A stretch of DNA of 64,000 bases from Streptomyces sulfonofaciens (GTDB lineage Bacteria; Actinomycetota; Actinomycetes; Streptomycetales; Streptomycetaceae), in the NCBI RefSeq assembly GCF_014656295.1, contig NZ_BNCD01000014.1:62001-126000 (forward strand). Reading direction: 5' to 3'. A program made the translations under genes and the position numbers. The notes beneath the pieces are model-generated. The model made no database searches, was not told the origin of the DNA, and was given only the letters and a program-made list of their open reading frames with translations. This document shows positions 8,220 to 16,477 of this stretch, piece after piece; the first letter of the stretch is position 1; every line of letters starts with the position of its first letter.

Positions 8220-8516
8220 TCACGCCCCGCCGAAGCGGTGTCCACGTTCCCGACCGTGCCGCTCGGGCTCGGCGCGGGGCGCTGCCCCCTCGTTCCCGGG
8301 CCGGTCGCCGCGGCCGTCCTCCCGGCGGGCGGACCCGGCCGTGAGACGGTTGACCAGCCGGTAGGTGACGCGCGCGTCGCGGTAGTCCACGCCCGGTCGC
8401 ACCGGCTCGTCCAGGTGCCGGCGGCTGCTCGTGGACTGCGACCTGCTGTCCGGCGGTCCGGTGAAGCGGACGTCCGTCCGCGGCCGGCGCAGGAAGTGCA
8501 GTCGCCTGCTGCGCAC
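8220..8516 (-). CDS. Possible small basic protein of unknown function
   Basis: A 98-codon frame lies directly downstream of, and on the same strand as, the repeat protein gene (45-base gap). The N-terminal 60 residues (LHFLRRPRTDVRFTGPPDSR, RPGVDYRDARVTYRLVNRL) look less random than the overlapping frames. The tail is Arg/Gly/Glu-rich and disordered. No family recognised and no clear ribosome-binding site, so it could be chance. The rest of 8051-8561 holds nothing recognisable. Confidence 0.3.
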   Translation of the reverse strand: MRSRRLHFLRRPRTDVRFTGPPDSRSQSTSSRRHLDEPVRPGVDYRDARVTYRLVNRLTAGSARREDGRGDRPGNEGAAPRAEPERHGRERGHRFGGA

Positions 8517-8561
8517 CGCCGCGGTGAACTCGATGTCCGGGGGGCCACCCGGGCGGGGCGT

Positions 8562-9641
8562 TCACGGCGGATGGTCCTCCGGCCGTCCCGACGCCTGCCG
8601 CCCGTGCGCCATTCGACGGGACGCGTCCTCCTTGCCGCGCACGGTGCGCCGGCCCCCGTCGCCCGGCGCCTTCCTGACCGTGCGGCCGGCGGGGGCCCGC
8701 GACGACTTCCTGCGAGGGGCACCTGACGCCTCCGAGGGGCCCGTGCGCCGTGCGGCTCCGCCGGCGTCCCCGCTCACCTCGCCGGCCTCCTCGCTCACCT
8801 CGCCGACGGCCTCGGAGGCCCGGCCCCCGACCTCCTCGGCGGTGTGCCGTGCGCCGGAACCGGCCTCCTCGGCGGCCCTCCCCGCGCCCCCGCCCACCTC
8901 ACCGGCGGCCTCCCCCGCGCCCCTGCCGACGTCCCCGACGGCCTCACCGGCCCGGCCGCCCACGTCCTCGACCGTGCGGCCTGCGCTCTCGGCGACCCCC
9001 TCGACCGTGCGTCCCGCGCTCCCGCCGACGTCCTCCACGGCCCGGCCCGCGCTCCGGCCGAGGTTGCCGACCGCCTCGCCGGCGTGCTCACCGACGGCCC
9101 CCACCGCCGACCCCGCGCCCTGGCCCAGCTCGCCGACGGCGTCCCGTGCGCCGGAGCCGAGCTCCCGGGCCGCGGACCCGACGCCCGACGTGATCTGCTC
9201 CAGGATCTGCGGATTGCGGTCGATCGTGGTCAGTACCCGGCTGATGACGTCCGCGACGTTGTCGAGCCGCACCTTCAGCAGGGCCTGCGCCTCGACCCCC
9301 TTGATGTCCAGGTGGACCGCGCCCAGCGAGACGTCCGCGCCCACGTTGAGCCGCAGCAGGTCGAGCACCTCCGCCTGCAGCGAGACCCGGGCACGCAGCT
9401 CCTCCACGTCCAGGGCGATCTCGTCGACTTTCACCACCGGCACGTCGAGGTACACGTCCGGATCCCCGGACCGCTGCCGGGCCGGCAGCTCCTCGTCGGC
9501 GTACTCCTGGTAGTCGTCGGCGTACTCGTCGCCGTAGTCCTCACCGGTCTCACCGGCGTCATCGGTGTCGGTTCCGGCATCGCTGCCCCTGTCGGTGGCA
9601 TCTTCTTCGTACGTCTCGTCGACGTCCTCGGCATCGTCCAT
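8562..9641 (-). CDS. Acidic-head, LEA-like Gly/Ala repeat protein with a conserved central domain
   Basis: About 359 residues in three parts. Residues 1-55 are very acidic (DAEDVDE, DDAGETGEDYGDEYADD). Residues about 60-150 hold an ordered domain (DVYLDVPVVKVDEIALDVEE, RVSLQAEVLDLLRLNVG, DIKGVEAQALLKVRLDNVA, LTTIDRNPQILEQI) found in conserved hypothetical actinobacterial proteins. Residues about 155-300 are repeats with an 11-residue tendency (VGELGQGAGSA, VGEHAGEA, VEDVGGSAGRT, VGDVGRGAGEA) that predict amphipathic helix, like LEA or apolipoprotein repeats. The tail is Arg/Lys-rich. ATG at 9641 is the first plausible start after a gaggag sequence, although the spacing is long. Function unknown; membrane or desiccation protection is inference. 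Confidence 0.75.
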   Translation of the reverse strand: MDDAEDVDETYEEDATDRGSDAGTDTDDAGETGEDYGDEYADDYQEYADEELPARQRSGDPDVYLDVPVVKVDEIALDVEELRARVSLQAEVLDLLRLNVGADVSLGAVHLDIKGVEAQALLKVRLDNVADVISRVLTTIDRNPQILEQITSGVGSAARELGSGARDAVGELGQGAGSAVGAVGEHAGEAVGNLGRSAGRAVEDVGGSAGRTVEGVAESAGRTVEDVGGRAGEAVGDVGRGAGEAAGEVGGGAGRAAEEAGSGARHTAEEVGGRASEAVGEVSEEAGEVSGDAGGAARRTGPSEASGAPRRKSSRAPAGRTVRKAPGDGGRRTVRGKEDASRRMAHGRQASGRPEDHPP

Positions 9642-9973
9642 GGCGGGCTGCCCATCATGTGACTTCTGGTGCCTTTCGTACTCCTCCCACCGTATCCGTG
9701 ATCGCCGCCCACCGCCCCGCGGGCGCGTGCCCTCCCGTCCGCGCCCGGCCAAAAGCCTGCGGCCGGTGAGGGGGGCGGCAGGCGCACTGAACGGTGGAAT
9801 CCACGTACTGAGCGGCAATGTCCACACGCCGGGTGGCACAGTCCCGCTCGGTCCCCGCCCGCCGCCGGCGGCTGCGGAGGGGGCCGCCAGCAGCGTCACG
9901 GCGGGCCGGGTGGTCCAGGCCGGGGCACGGCCGTGCACGGGCGCGCGTTCCCCCACTCAGAAGGAGCAGCCAT
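9642..9973. other. Divergent intergenic region, no further gene
   Basis: About 330 bases separate the divergent repeat-protein and pectate-lyase genes. It must carry both promoters, but I could not assign -35/-10 boxes. It ends with aaggagcagccat, the ribosome-binding site of the pectate lyase. Confidence 0.5.
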
Positions 9974-10789
9974 ATGACACCGAACAGACAGCACCGGCGA
10001 CAGCGCGCCTGGGCGGTCCTCATACCGGTGCTCGCCGTGCCCGCGGCCCTGCTCGCGGTTCCGGCCGCGGCGACCACCGGAGCGCATCCACAGGCGGTGG
10101 CCGCCGGCTGGCCCACGCCGACCGGCCAGAAGAGCGTGAGCTCCACGGTCGCGGTCAGCGGCAGTCTGGACGGCAAGCTGGTCCGCTACGTCGGCAGCGG
10201 CGACCTCGGCGACGGAGGCCAGGACGAGGGCCAGGACCCGCTGTTCGAACTCGCCGACGGCGCCATGCTGCAGAACGTGGTCATCGGCTCGCCCGCCGCG
10301 GACGGCATCCACTGCCTGGGCACCTGCACGCTGAAGAACGTGTGGTGGGAGGACGTCGGCGAGGACGCCGCCACGTTCAAGGGGAAGTCGTCGTCGGGGA
10401 CGATGACCATCGACGGCGGCGGCGCACGCAAGGCGGACGACAAGGTCTTCCAGCACAACGGCCCCGGCACCATGGTGATCCGCGACTTCCAGGTGCAGGA
10501 CTTCGGCAAGCTGTACCGCTCGTGCGGCAACTGCAGCTCGCAGTACGCCCGGCACGTGCAGGTCCAGAACGTCACGGTCACCGCCCCCGGCAAGGCCATC
10601 GTCGGCATCAACACCAACTACGGCGACACGGCCCGGCTCTCCGGCATCACCGTCGTCGGTGACAGCAGCCACAAGATCGTTCCGTGTCTCAAGTACAGGG
10701 GCGTCACTGACGGCGAGCCGAGCGAGATCGGCAGCGGTCCGGACGGCACCAACTGCCTGTACAAGGACTCCGACATCAGCTACCGGTAG
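9974..10789 (+). CDS. Secreted pectate lyase, polysaccharide lyase family 3
   Basis: A 271-residue exported enzyme that cleaves polygalacturonate by beta-elimination. Residues 1-35 are a Sec signal peptide (basic RQHRRQR, hydrophobic core LIPVLAVPAALLAVPAAA). The mature part is a right-handed beta helix with PL3 hallmarks: ADGIHCLGTCTLKNVWWEDV, then GEDAATFKGKSSSG (calcium-binding acidic cluster), VFQHNGPGTMVIRDF, YRSCGNCSSQ and IVGINTNYGDTARL. Length matches fungal and bacterial PL3 enzymes. Start ATG at 9974 follows aaggag. With the GH105 gene at 44946 it suggests plant pectin degradation. Followed by strong hairpins. Confidence 0.93.
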   Translation: MTPNRQHRRQRAWAVLIPVLAVPAALLAVPAAATTGAHPQAVAAGWPTPTGQKSVSSTVAVSGSLDGKLVRYVGSGDLGDGGQDEGQDPLFELADGAMLQNVVIGSPAADGIHCLGTCTLKNVWWEDVGEDAATFKGKSSSGTMTIDGGGARKADDKVFQHNGPGTMVIRDFQVQDFGKLYRSCGNCSSQYARHVQVQNVTVTAPGKAIVGINTNYGDTARLSGITVVGDSSHKIVPCLKYRGVTDGEPSEIGSGPDGTNCLYKDSDISYR

Positions 10790-10836
10790 TTGAACGACGC
10801 GCAGGGGGCGGCCCGAGCCCGCGCGGGACCCCTGAC

Positions 10837-10881
10837 GGGCGCGGCGCCCACGGACGGCCGGACCGTCCGCGGGCGCCGCGC
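10837..10881. terminator. Bidirectional GC-rich terminator hairpin
   Basis: Arms GGCGCGGCGCCC/GGGCGCCGCGCC continue, after one mismatch, into CGGACGG/CCGTCCG around a CCGGA loop, giving nearly 20 paired bases. It lies between the convergent pectate lyase and GH2 genes. Confidence 0.8.
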
Positions 10882-10891
10882 CGCGTAGCGC

Positions 10892-10926
10892 CGCCGGTGG
10901 CCGCGCGGACGCCGCCCGGCCACCGG
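10892..10926. terminator. Second terminator hairpin
   Basis: GCCGGTGGCCG pairs perfectly with CGGCCACCGGC over a 13-base loop. It lies 11 bases after the first hairpin and 8 bases before the GH2 stop codon at 10934-10936. The tandem hairpins isolate the two convergent genes. Confidence 0.65.
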
Positions 10927-10933
10927 CCGTGCG

Positions 10934-13900
10934 CTAGGCGCGGGCCACCGTCCGCGGACTGTTGTACCCCTCGACGCGCAGCGCCGGGCGGTGGCCCGGG
11001 GCCAGGGCCGCGGCGGGCCACGACAGGGTGACCGTCCGGTCCTCGCCCGGCAGCAGCCACAGGTAGTTGTCGCTGTAGAGGGTGGGCAGGACGCGCTCGC
11101 CGCTCTTGTCGTCCAGCAGGGAGAGGCGGACCATCGCCGCGACGGCCGAGCCGCGGTTGCTGACCGTTGCGGTCAGCTCGTGGCGGGGGCCGGTGCGGAC
11201 GAGGCGGCCGAGGGAGATCCCCGTCTTGACCTGGGCGGCCGAGTTCAGCGCCGTCATGGCCGCCGGGGTGCGGTAGCGCCAGTAGGTGTTCTGCGACAGC
11301 AGCCGGCCGCTGCTGTCCTCCATCGTCAGCCGCAGCAGGTGCAGATCGGGCAGGCCGTCCGTCCAGCCGGCGGTGAAGGCCGGCGCGGTGGCGGCGGACG
11401 CGACGTCGACCGTCTTGCTGAGCGTGCTGCCGAGCTGCCTGCCCGCCAGGTCGTGGACGCGGGCCCGTACCGTCGCGCCGCGCACCGCACGGCTGGTGTG
11501 GTTGACGGCGATGACCCGCCACTCCTGCGGATCGGCCTGGACGTGCAGGGGTTCGCAGGCGGTACGGGCTCCGTAGTACGTGCCGTTGACGTCGAAGTCG
11601 TAGTCGTAGGTCTGCCACACCGTGCTGTGCCACGCCGGGTGGGACATCCAGAGCATGAGGCCGCTGGCGTCGTCCCACAGGTGGGCGTTCCATGCCTCGA
11701 ACATGGACCGGGTGTTCTCGAAGTTGACGAACTGCGCCTTGCGTGCGAAGTCGTCGAGGTTCCGGGCCGCTTCGAGACGTGTCTCGATCGCCGTCCGGTA
11801 GGTCTGGGGCGCCTGGTTGCCGTGCTCGCTCCAGTCGTGGTAGTACCACGCGCCGCCGATCGGCCACTCGGGCTCGTCACCGGCCATGCGGCGCATGCTC
11901 TCGGCGGTGGAGACGACGGGCATGCCGATCTCGGTGTGGAAGCCGAAGCTGTTGCTGCCGTAGGTCGAGGGATCGTAGTACTTCTCCGGCTCGACCCACC
12001 CGTAGGGTCCGCCGCCGTTGATGATGCCGCCGGCGGAGTTGTTCTGGTACAGGATGCCGGGCGCCTGGGACTGCACGGCGTCGCGCATGCCGTCGTCGAT
12101 CGCGGCCGGCGGATTGCCCTCGTTGGCGCCGCACCACACGACGACGCTCGGGTGGATGCGGTAGCGCAGCACCGTGTCGCGGGCGATGGCGTTGTACGCG
12201 TCGTGGTCCGGCGGGTCCATGGCCCACGCGTTCGGGAAGTCGTTCCACACCAGGATGCCGTGCTCGTCGCAGGCGGCGAAGAACTCCTCCCGGTTGCTGG
12301 AGGCCACCCAGTTGCGGATCATCGTGAAGTTCATGTCCCGGTGCATGCGCACGGCCGCGTCCATGCGCTCGGCCGGCATCCTGCGCAGCAGTTCGTCCCA
12401 GCCCCAGTTGCCGCCGCGGGCGAGAACGCGCACCCCGTTCACGCTGATCTTCAGCGGGTCCGGTGCGTTGCTCACCGACTTCACGTCGGTCCAGGAGTCG
12501 CCGTCGTCGGAGACCTGGATGGTGTAGGTCTTCGGGTACGCGGCCTCCCAGACGATCGCCACCCTGTCGAAGGAGTGCGACGAGCCCAGATCCACCCGGA
12601 TCCACTGGTTGTCGAGGTACTCCGAGGACCAGCGGGTGCCGGCCTTACCGTCGGTGGCGTTGACCGCGGGGTTCGAGGGGTCCTCGGTCGAGGCCGTGAC
12701 GGGCTTGTGCAGCGCGAGGTCGGTGCCCGGGGTGGAGCTGTCCAGTACGGACAGGGACCAGAGCGAGTTGCCCCAACTGGTGTTGCGCAGCCCGCACGAG
12801 ATCCGGACATAGCGGGCGGTCTGCGCCGCGAAGTCCTCGACCTGCAGGCTCGCGTCGCCCGTGTTGAACGGAAGCGGTGTCCCGGTGTTGTCGACCGACT
12901 TCACGTCCTGCCACGTCGAGCCGTCCGCGGAGACCTGCACGACGTACGTCTGGGCGTACGCCTGCTCCCACACCAGGTCGACCCTGTCGAAGGCCTGGGG
13001 CGAGCCGAGGTCCACCGCGATCCACTGGTCGTCCTCGTGCTCCGAGGCCCAGCGGGTGTTCGGATCGCCGTCGGTGGCGTTGCCGGGGCCGTGGTCGTCG
13101 TCCTCCTTCGTGGAGGCGGTGGCACTCGTGTGCAGGGCCAGGTCGACTCCCGGCCGGTTGCCGTCGAAGACCGACAGCGTCCACAGCGACGAGCCCCAGT
13201 CGGTCGCCCGGGTCAGGCATCTGATGCGCACGTGCTGTGCGTGCTGCGCACCGACGTCGACGGACTGGGTGTACGCGTCCGCGCTGCCGGTGAACGGCAG
13301 CGGCACCTTGTACTCGTAGCCGAACTGCCGGATGCCGAAGCGGTGGGTGCGCCGGTCGCTCTCCTTGCCGTCGACCGCGGCGGTCAGGGTGAGGTCGTGC
13401 AGATCGGGGCTGCCGAGGCCGTTGGGCCACCAGAGCCGGGGGTTGCGCAGCCGCAGCGCGTGGAAGGCGTCGGGCGCGAAGGTGACGTCCACGCTCCGGC
13501 CGGCCGGGACGGTGACCGTCTGCGACACGCGCACGCCCTCGAAGGCGGCCGACACGGTCGCGCTGTGGTCCGCGGTGTCGGCGTTGCGCACCGGTACGAC
13601 GATGGTCAGCTCGGCGGTCGAGGTGTCCGGCAGGTCCGGAAGCACCGTGTCCACCCGGGGATCGCCCACCAGTACATGGCCGGTGGACCGCAGCCGCACG
13701 TGGTTCCAGATGCCGGAGACCCGGTCGCGTACGGCGGGCATCCAGTCCCAGCCGGAAGACGCCAGGTAGGTGGGCGAGTTGAGGTTCATCTGGCCGGCCC
13801 CGGCGTCCACCCACGACTCACCGGCAGGCCCCTTGTCGCCCGGCGACCCGGGGACGGGCATCGGTGTGATCTTCACCGCCAGCGCGTTGCCGCCGCCCGT

Positions 13901-15013
13901 GTCCAGTAGCTGCGTCACCTCGTGGGCCGAGCGCGCGAACGGATACGTCAGACCGCCGACGTGCCGGCCGTTCAGCCAGATGTCCGCCTGGTGGTTGACG
14001 CCGTCGAACTCCAGCCAGATGCGGCGTCCGGATCCGGTGGGCAGACCGCGGGGCACCTCGAAGTCGCGCTTGTACCACCAGGAGTGCCGGGACAGGGCCT
14101 CGGGAATGTGCAGGTTGTTCAGGCCGGTCACCGGATCGGGCAGGTGCCCCTGCTCGACCAGCGAGGCGAGGACGGTGCCGGGAACGGTCGCGGGCAGCCA
14201 GCCACTGGTGTCGACCGAGGTGCGGGACAGGTCCGCGCCCTCGCCGCCGGCCCAGTCGTCCATGGTCAGGGTCCAGCCCGACTCCAGCGGTACCGTGCCG
14301 TCGTCGGTGACCCGGAGCACGGGGGCCTCGTCGTGGTGGGTCCCCCAGTCGGTCCAGCCGGTGGCGGAGGGCCGGTGGCCCTGCGCGGTGCCGTAGACCT
14401 CGAAGCCGTTCAGACCGAGCGGGTTGGCACTGGACCGCTTGCGCGCGGTCATCCGCACCCACCGTGCGACGACCGGCTTGTCCAGGTGGATGTCCACCAC
14501 ACCTCCGGTCCCGGCGGTGGTGCGGTGGATGCTCGTCCACGAGTCCCGGTCGCGGGAGGTCTCGACCACGAAGTCGACCGCGTAACTCGACAGGATCTCC
14601 TGGCCGGTCGTGCCGTCCGACCAGTTTCCGGTGGCCGGTGGCACGAACACCGGGTCGTTCGGGTCGCCCTCGAACGTGAGGCGGACCGAGGTCACCTCGC
14701 AGTCCGACTGCAGGTCGACGGCGATCCACTGCGGATCACCGTCGGCGGCACGCCATCCCGTGCCCCGCACGCCCGGCGCGGTGATCCTGTCCACCGCGAA
14801 CTCGCCCGGCGTGGGCGCGTAGGCCGTCGAGGACACCTCGATGGGACGGTAGGCGGCCAACTCGCCGTGCGGTGCCCCGGCGGAGGGTGCCTTCCCCGGC
14901 TCGGCGGCGGAACTCGTCCCCGGCAGCAGGGCGGAGAGGCTGAAGCCGGCGAGCAGCGTTGAGCCGGCGGCGACGACGGATCGTCGGGAGAGGCGGTTCG
15001 ACTGATGTGCCAT
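10934..15013 (-). CDS. Tat-exported exo-beta-D-glucosaminidase-like GH2 enzyme with three discoidin (F5/8C) modules
   Basis: About 1359 residues, far longer than the roughly 900-1030 usual for CsxA-type enzymes. Residues 1-45 are a Tat signal (RLSRRSVVAAG); about 45-200 an F5/8C module; about 235-560 the GH2 sugar-binding and Ig-like domains (GWTLTMDDW, SWWYKRDFEVP). About 565-850 hold two tandem F5/8C modules (DPNTRWASEHEDDQWIAVDL; AGTRWSSEYLDNQWIRVDLG). The TIM barrel starts at about 850 (NGVRVLARGGNWGWDELLRR), with acid/base Glu965 in CGANEGNPP and nucleophile Glu1028 in FHTEIG. It would remove glucosamine from the non-reducing end of chitosan oligomers. I chose ATG 15013 because the longer frame's start (15082) lies only 6 bases from a LacI-type operator. 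Confidence 0.87.
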   Translation of the reverse strand: MAHQSNRLSRRSVVAAGSTLLAGFSLSALLPGTSSAAEPGKAPSAGAPHGELAAYRPIEVSSTAYAPTPGEFAVDRITAPGVRGTGWRAADGDPQWIAVDLQSDCEVTSVRLTFEGDPNDPVFVPPATGNWSDGTTGQEILSSYAVDFVVETSRDRDSWTSIHRTTAGTGGVVDIHLDKPVVARWVRMTARKRSSANPLGLNGFEVYGTAQGHRPSATGWTDWGTHHDEAPVLRVTDDGTVPLESGWTLTMDDWAGGEGADLSRTSVDTSGWLPATVPGTVLASLVEQGHLPDPVTGLNNLHIPEALSRHSWWYKRDFEVPRGLPTGSGRRIWLEFDGVNHQADIWLNGRHVGGLTYPFARSAHEVTQLLDTGGGNALAVKITPMPVPGSPGDKGPAGESWVDAGAGQMNLNSPTYLASSGWDWMPAVRDRVSGIWNHVRLRSTGHVLVGDPRVDTVLPDLPDTSTAELTIVVPVRNADTADHSATVSAAFEGVRVSQTVTVPAGRSVDVTFAPDAFHALRLRNPRLWWPNGLGSPDLHDLTLTAAVDGKESDRRTHRFGIRQFGYEYKVPLPFTGSADAYTQSVDVGAQHAQHVRIRCLTRATDWGSSLWTLSVFDGNRPGVDLALHTSATASTKEDDDHGPGNATDGDPNTRWASEHEDDQWIAVDLGSPQAFDRVDLVWEQAYAQTYVVQVSADGSTWQDVKSVDNTGTPLPFNTGDASLQVEDFAAQTARYVRISCGLRNTSWGNSLWSLSVLDSSTPGTDLALHKPVTASTEDPSNPAVNATDGKAGTRWSSEYLDNQWIRVDLGSSHSFDRVAIVWEAAYPKTYTIQVSDDGDSWTDVKSVSNAPDPLKISVNGVRVLARGGNWGWDELLRRMPAERMDAAVRMHRDMNFTMIRNWVASSNREEFFAACDEHGILVWNDFPNAWAMDPPDHDAYNAIARDTVLRYRIHPSVVVWCGANEGNPPAAIDDGMRDAVQSQAPGILYQNNSAGGIINGGGPYGWVEPEKYYDPSTYGSNSFGFHTEIGMPVVSTAESMRRMAGDEPEWPIGGAWYYHDWSEHGNQAPQTYRTAIETRLEAARNLDDFARKAQFVNFENTRSMFEAWNAHLWDDASGLMLWMSHPAWHSTVWQTYDYDFDVNGTYYGARTACEPLHVQADPQEWRVIAVNHTSRAVRGATVRARVHDLAGRQLGSTLSKTVDVASAATAPAFTAGWTDGLPDLHLLRLTMEDSSGRLLSQNTYWRYRTPAAMTALNSAAQVKTGISLGRLVRTGPRHELTATVSNRGSAVAAMVRLSLLDDKSGERVLPTLYSDNYLWLLPGEDRTVTLSWPAAALAPGHRPALRVEGYNSPRTVARA

Positions 15014-15087
15014 GACCGAGTGGTCCAATCCCAAGTAGAAGCCCAGAGGGACACGTGGCGCGGTGCCCGGTAAGGTTGCCATCGTTC

Positions 15088-15101
15088 TGACAACGTTGCC
15101 A
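15088..15101. promoter_or_regulatory. LacI-family operator upstream of the GH2 gene
   Basis: TGACAACGTTGCCA is a 14-base dyad around the central CG, the typical form of LacI/GalR-family operators. It lies 75 bases upstream of the GH2 start, with a further GGTTGCCA half-site at 15074-15081. No LacI gene is in the window, so the regulator acts in trans. Confidence 0.6.
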
Positions 15102-15547
15102 AAGGCTGCAAGCTGCGGAAGGTGCTGTCAAGACTTGCGTCAATCTCCAACGGCTTGTCGTGCAATAACGTGATCTATCTCGTGTGTCGCACCCTCGGTG
15201 CGACGGCGGGTCGCGGGGAAGGTGCGGCGGCGGTCGGCCGGTGCCGATAGCGGCGGCGGGACGGGCGTCCGGGACCGCTCGGGGCGTGGGCGGTCCCGCT
15301 CCGGGTGCGCGGAGGCCGCCTTCGGGTGCGCGGAGGCCGCCTCAGGGGCGTGGAGTCGTGAAGGGGCCCGCCCTTTCGAGGGGGAACCCGTGAGGGGGCT
15401 CGCCGCCTTCGGGGTGGAGCGGTGCCGGCCCTCGGGCGGCCCTGGTCGCCGTTCAGGGAAGGCGGTGCCCTGCCCGCGCGTCGGCCGTCCTCGGCGGGCG
15501 GCGGGGTGAGGGGTGCGGGGGTCGTGCAGGGTGCGCGGGGATGCGCG
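15102..15547. other. Intergenic stretch with a hairpin and tandem repeat, no gene
   Basis: It starts with an AT-richer segment (15115-15180) upstream of the GH2 gene. GTCGCACC and GGTGCGAC (15186-15204) then form a perfect 8-base stem with a 3-base loop. A 20-base unit CGGGTGCGCGGAGGCCGCCT is repeated at 15302-15321 and 15323-15342. Overlapping frames are low-complexity Arg/Gly/Ala and were not accepted as genes. Confidence 0.55.
15302..15342. repeat. Tandem direct repeat, two 20-base units at 21-base spacing
   Basis: Two identical copies of CGGGTGCGCGGAGGCCGCCT at 15302-15321 and 15323-15342 lie in non-coding sequence. This looks like a slippage product. Confidence 0.8.
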
Positions 15548-16132
15548 TCAGGCCGTGGAAGCGGGACCGGGCGGCAGGTGGACGGTCATGACGAGGTCGC
15601 AGGGTCCGCTGCCCGCGCCCCGGTAGGTGTGCGGGACGTCGCCGTCGAAGGTGGCGGTCCGGCCGGCCTCGACGGTGTGTTCGGTGCCGTCGGCGACGAG
15701 GGTCATGCGGCCGGAGACGACCGTGAGCGTCTCCACGACCCCTGCCTGGTGGGGGTGGCTGGCGTACTCCTCGCCCGGTTCCAGCCGCCAGCGCCAGACC
15801 TCCACGGGAGCCGGGCCCGACGTGGTCAGCACGAGCCTGGCCGCACCGCCCCGCTCGCCGGTCCACAGCGGGGTGACGGTGCCGGCGTCCACGATCCGGA
15901 CACGGCCCTCTGGCGGTCCCTGCATCAGGGCGGACACCGAGATCCCGAGGGTGTCGGCCAGCCGGACCAGGGTGGCGAGGTTGGGGTTGCCCTGCGCCTT
16001 CTCCAGGCTCACCAGGGCGCCCTTGCTGACCTGTGCGCGCCGGCCGAGCTCGTCCAGGGAGAGTCCGGCGCGGTTCCTGGCCTCACGTACGTTGTGCGCG
16101 ACCGTCCGCAGGGCTGCCGCCGTCTCGGCCAT
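15548..16132 (-). CDS. XRE-family regulator with C-terminal cupin
   Basis: A 194-residue protein. The HTH at residues about 8-65 (NVREARNRAGLSLDELGRRA, then VSKGALVSLEKAQGNP) is followed by a cupin at about 100-185 (WRLEPGEEYASHPHQAGVVE, VVSGRMTLVADG, GDVPHTYRG). This architecture is typical of regulators that sense a small amine, amino acid or sugar in the cupin. Start ATG at 16132 is preceded by gaggggga. It diverges from a B3/B4-domain gene, a pair that recurs in actinomycetes, with a dyad between them. Family certain; effector unknown. Confidence 0.92.
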   Translation of the reverse strand: MAETAAALRTVAHNVREARNRAGLSLDELGRRAQVSKGALVSLEKAQGNPNLATLVRLADTLGISVSALMQGPPEGRVRIVDAGTVTPLWTGERGGAARLVLTTSGPAPVEVWRWRLEPGEEYASHPHQAGVVETLTVVSGRMTLVADGTEHTVEAGRTATFDGDVPHTYRGAGSGPCDLVMTVHLPPGPASTA

Positions 16133-16169
16133 CTGATCACCGTCCCCCTCGTCCTTGGACCGGTCAAAT

Positions 16170-16187
16170 GTACCGTGCGGTCGGTAC
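16170..16187. promoter_or_regulatory. Probable operator between XRE-cupin and B3/B4 genes
   Basis: GTACCG (16170-16175) and CGGTAC (16182-16187) form a perfect dyad with a 6-base spacer. Another GTACCGTG copy follows at 16213. The dyad lies 38 bases upstream of the XRE-cupin start, so autorepression plus control of the divergent gene is likely. The rest of the 345-base gap (16223-16310) is repetitive GTCGTTGCGTCGTTTGCG-like sequence without a gene. Confidence 0.6.
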
Positions 16188-16477
16188 GGTGAACCGGGTC
16201 GGTCATTCTGTTGTACCGTGAAGTCGTTGCGTCGTTTGCGTCGTTGCTTCGTCGGTCGTTGCGTTTCGCGGCGTCGGTCCGTTCGTCTGTTCGCGGCGTC
16301 GTTTCGTTCATCCGAAGGGTGTGCCTCTCGTCCTGACGGCCCGGCGGCAGCGCCGCCGCCCGGGCCGCATCGGCGCCCGGACGCCCTGACCGCAACCGCT
16401 CGCACGCAGCCGCACGGCCCGCGTTCGCCACGCAGCGCACAGCCCGCAACCGCACACAGGAAACGGAAACCCCGACC

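Noticed and set aside
10991..13909. 972-codon plus-strand frame opposite the GH2 gene
   Set aside because: Val/Arg/His-rich shadow of the minus-strand GH2 gene, which carries full catalytic motifs.
15013..15082. Longer start for the GH2 gene at 15082
   Set aside because: The extension starts 6 bases from a LacI-type dyad and would place a hydrophobic segment before the Tat signal. ATG 15013 gives a normal twin-arginine signal.
16223..16310. GTCGTTGCGTCG-rich segment considered as a CRISPR-like array
   Set aside because: Units are short and irregular, without spacers of constant length. Best seen as slippage sequence.
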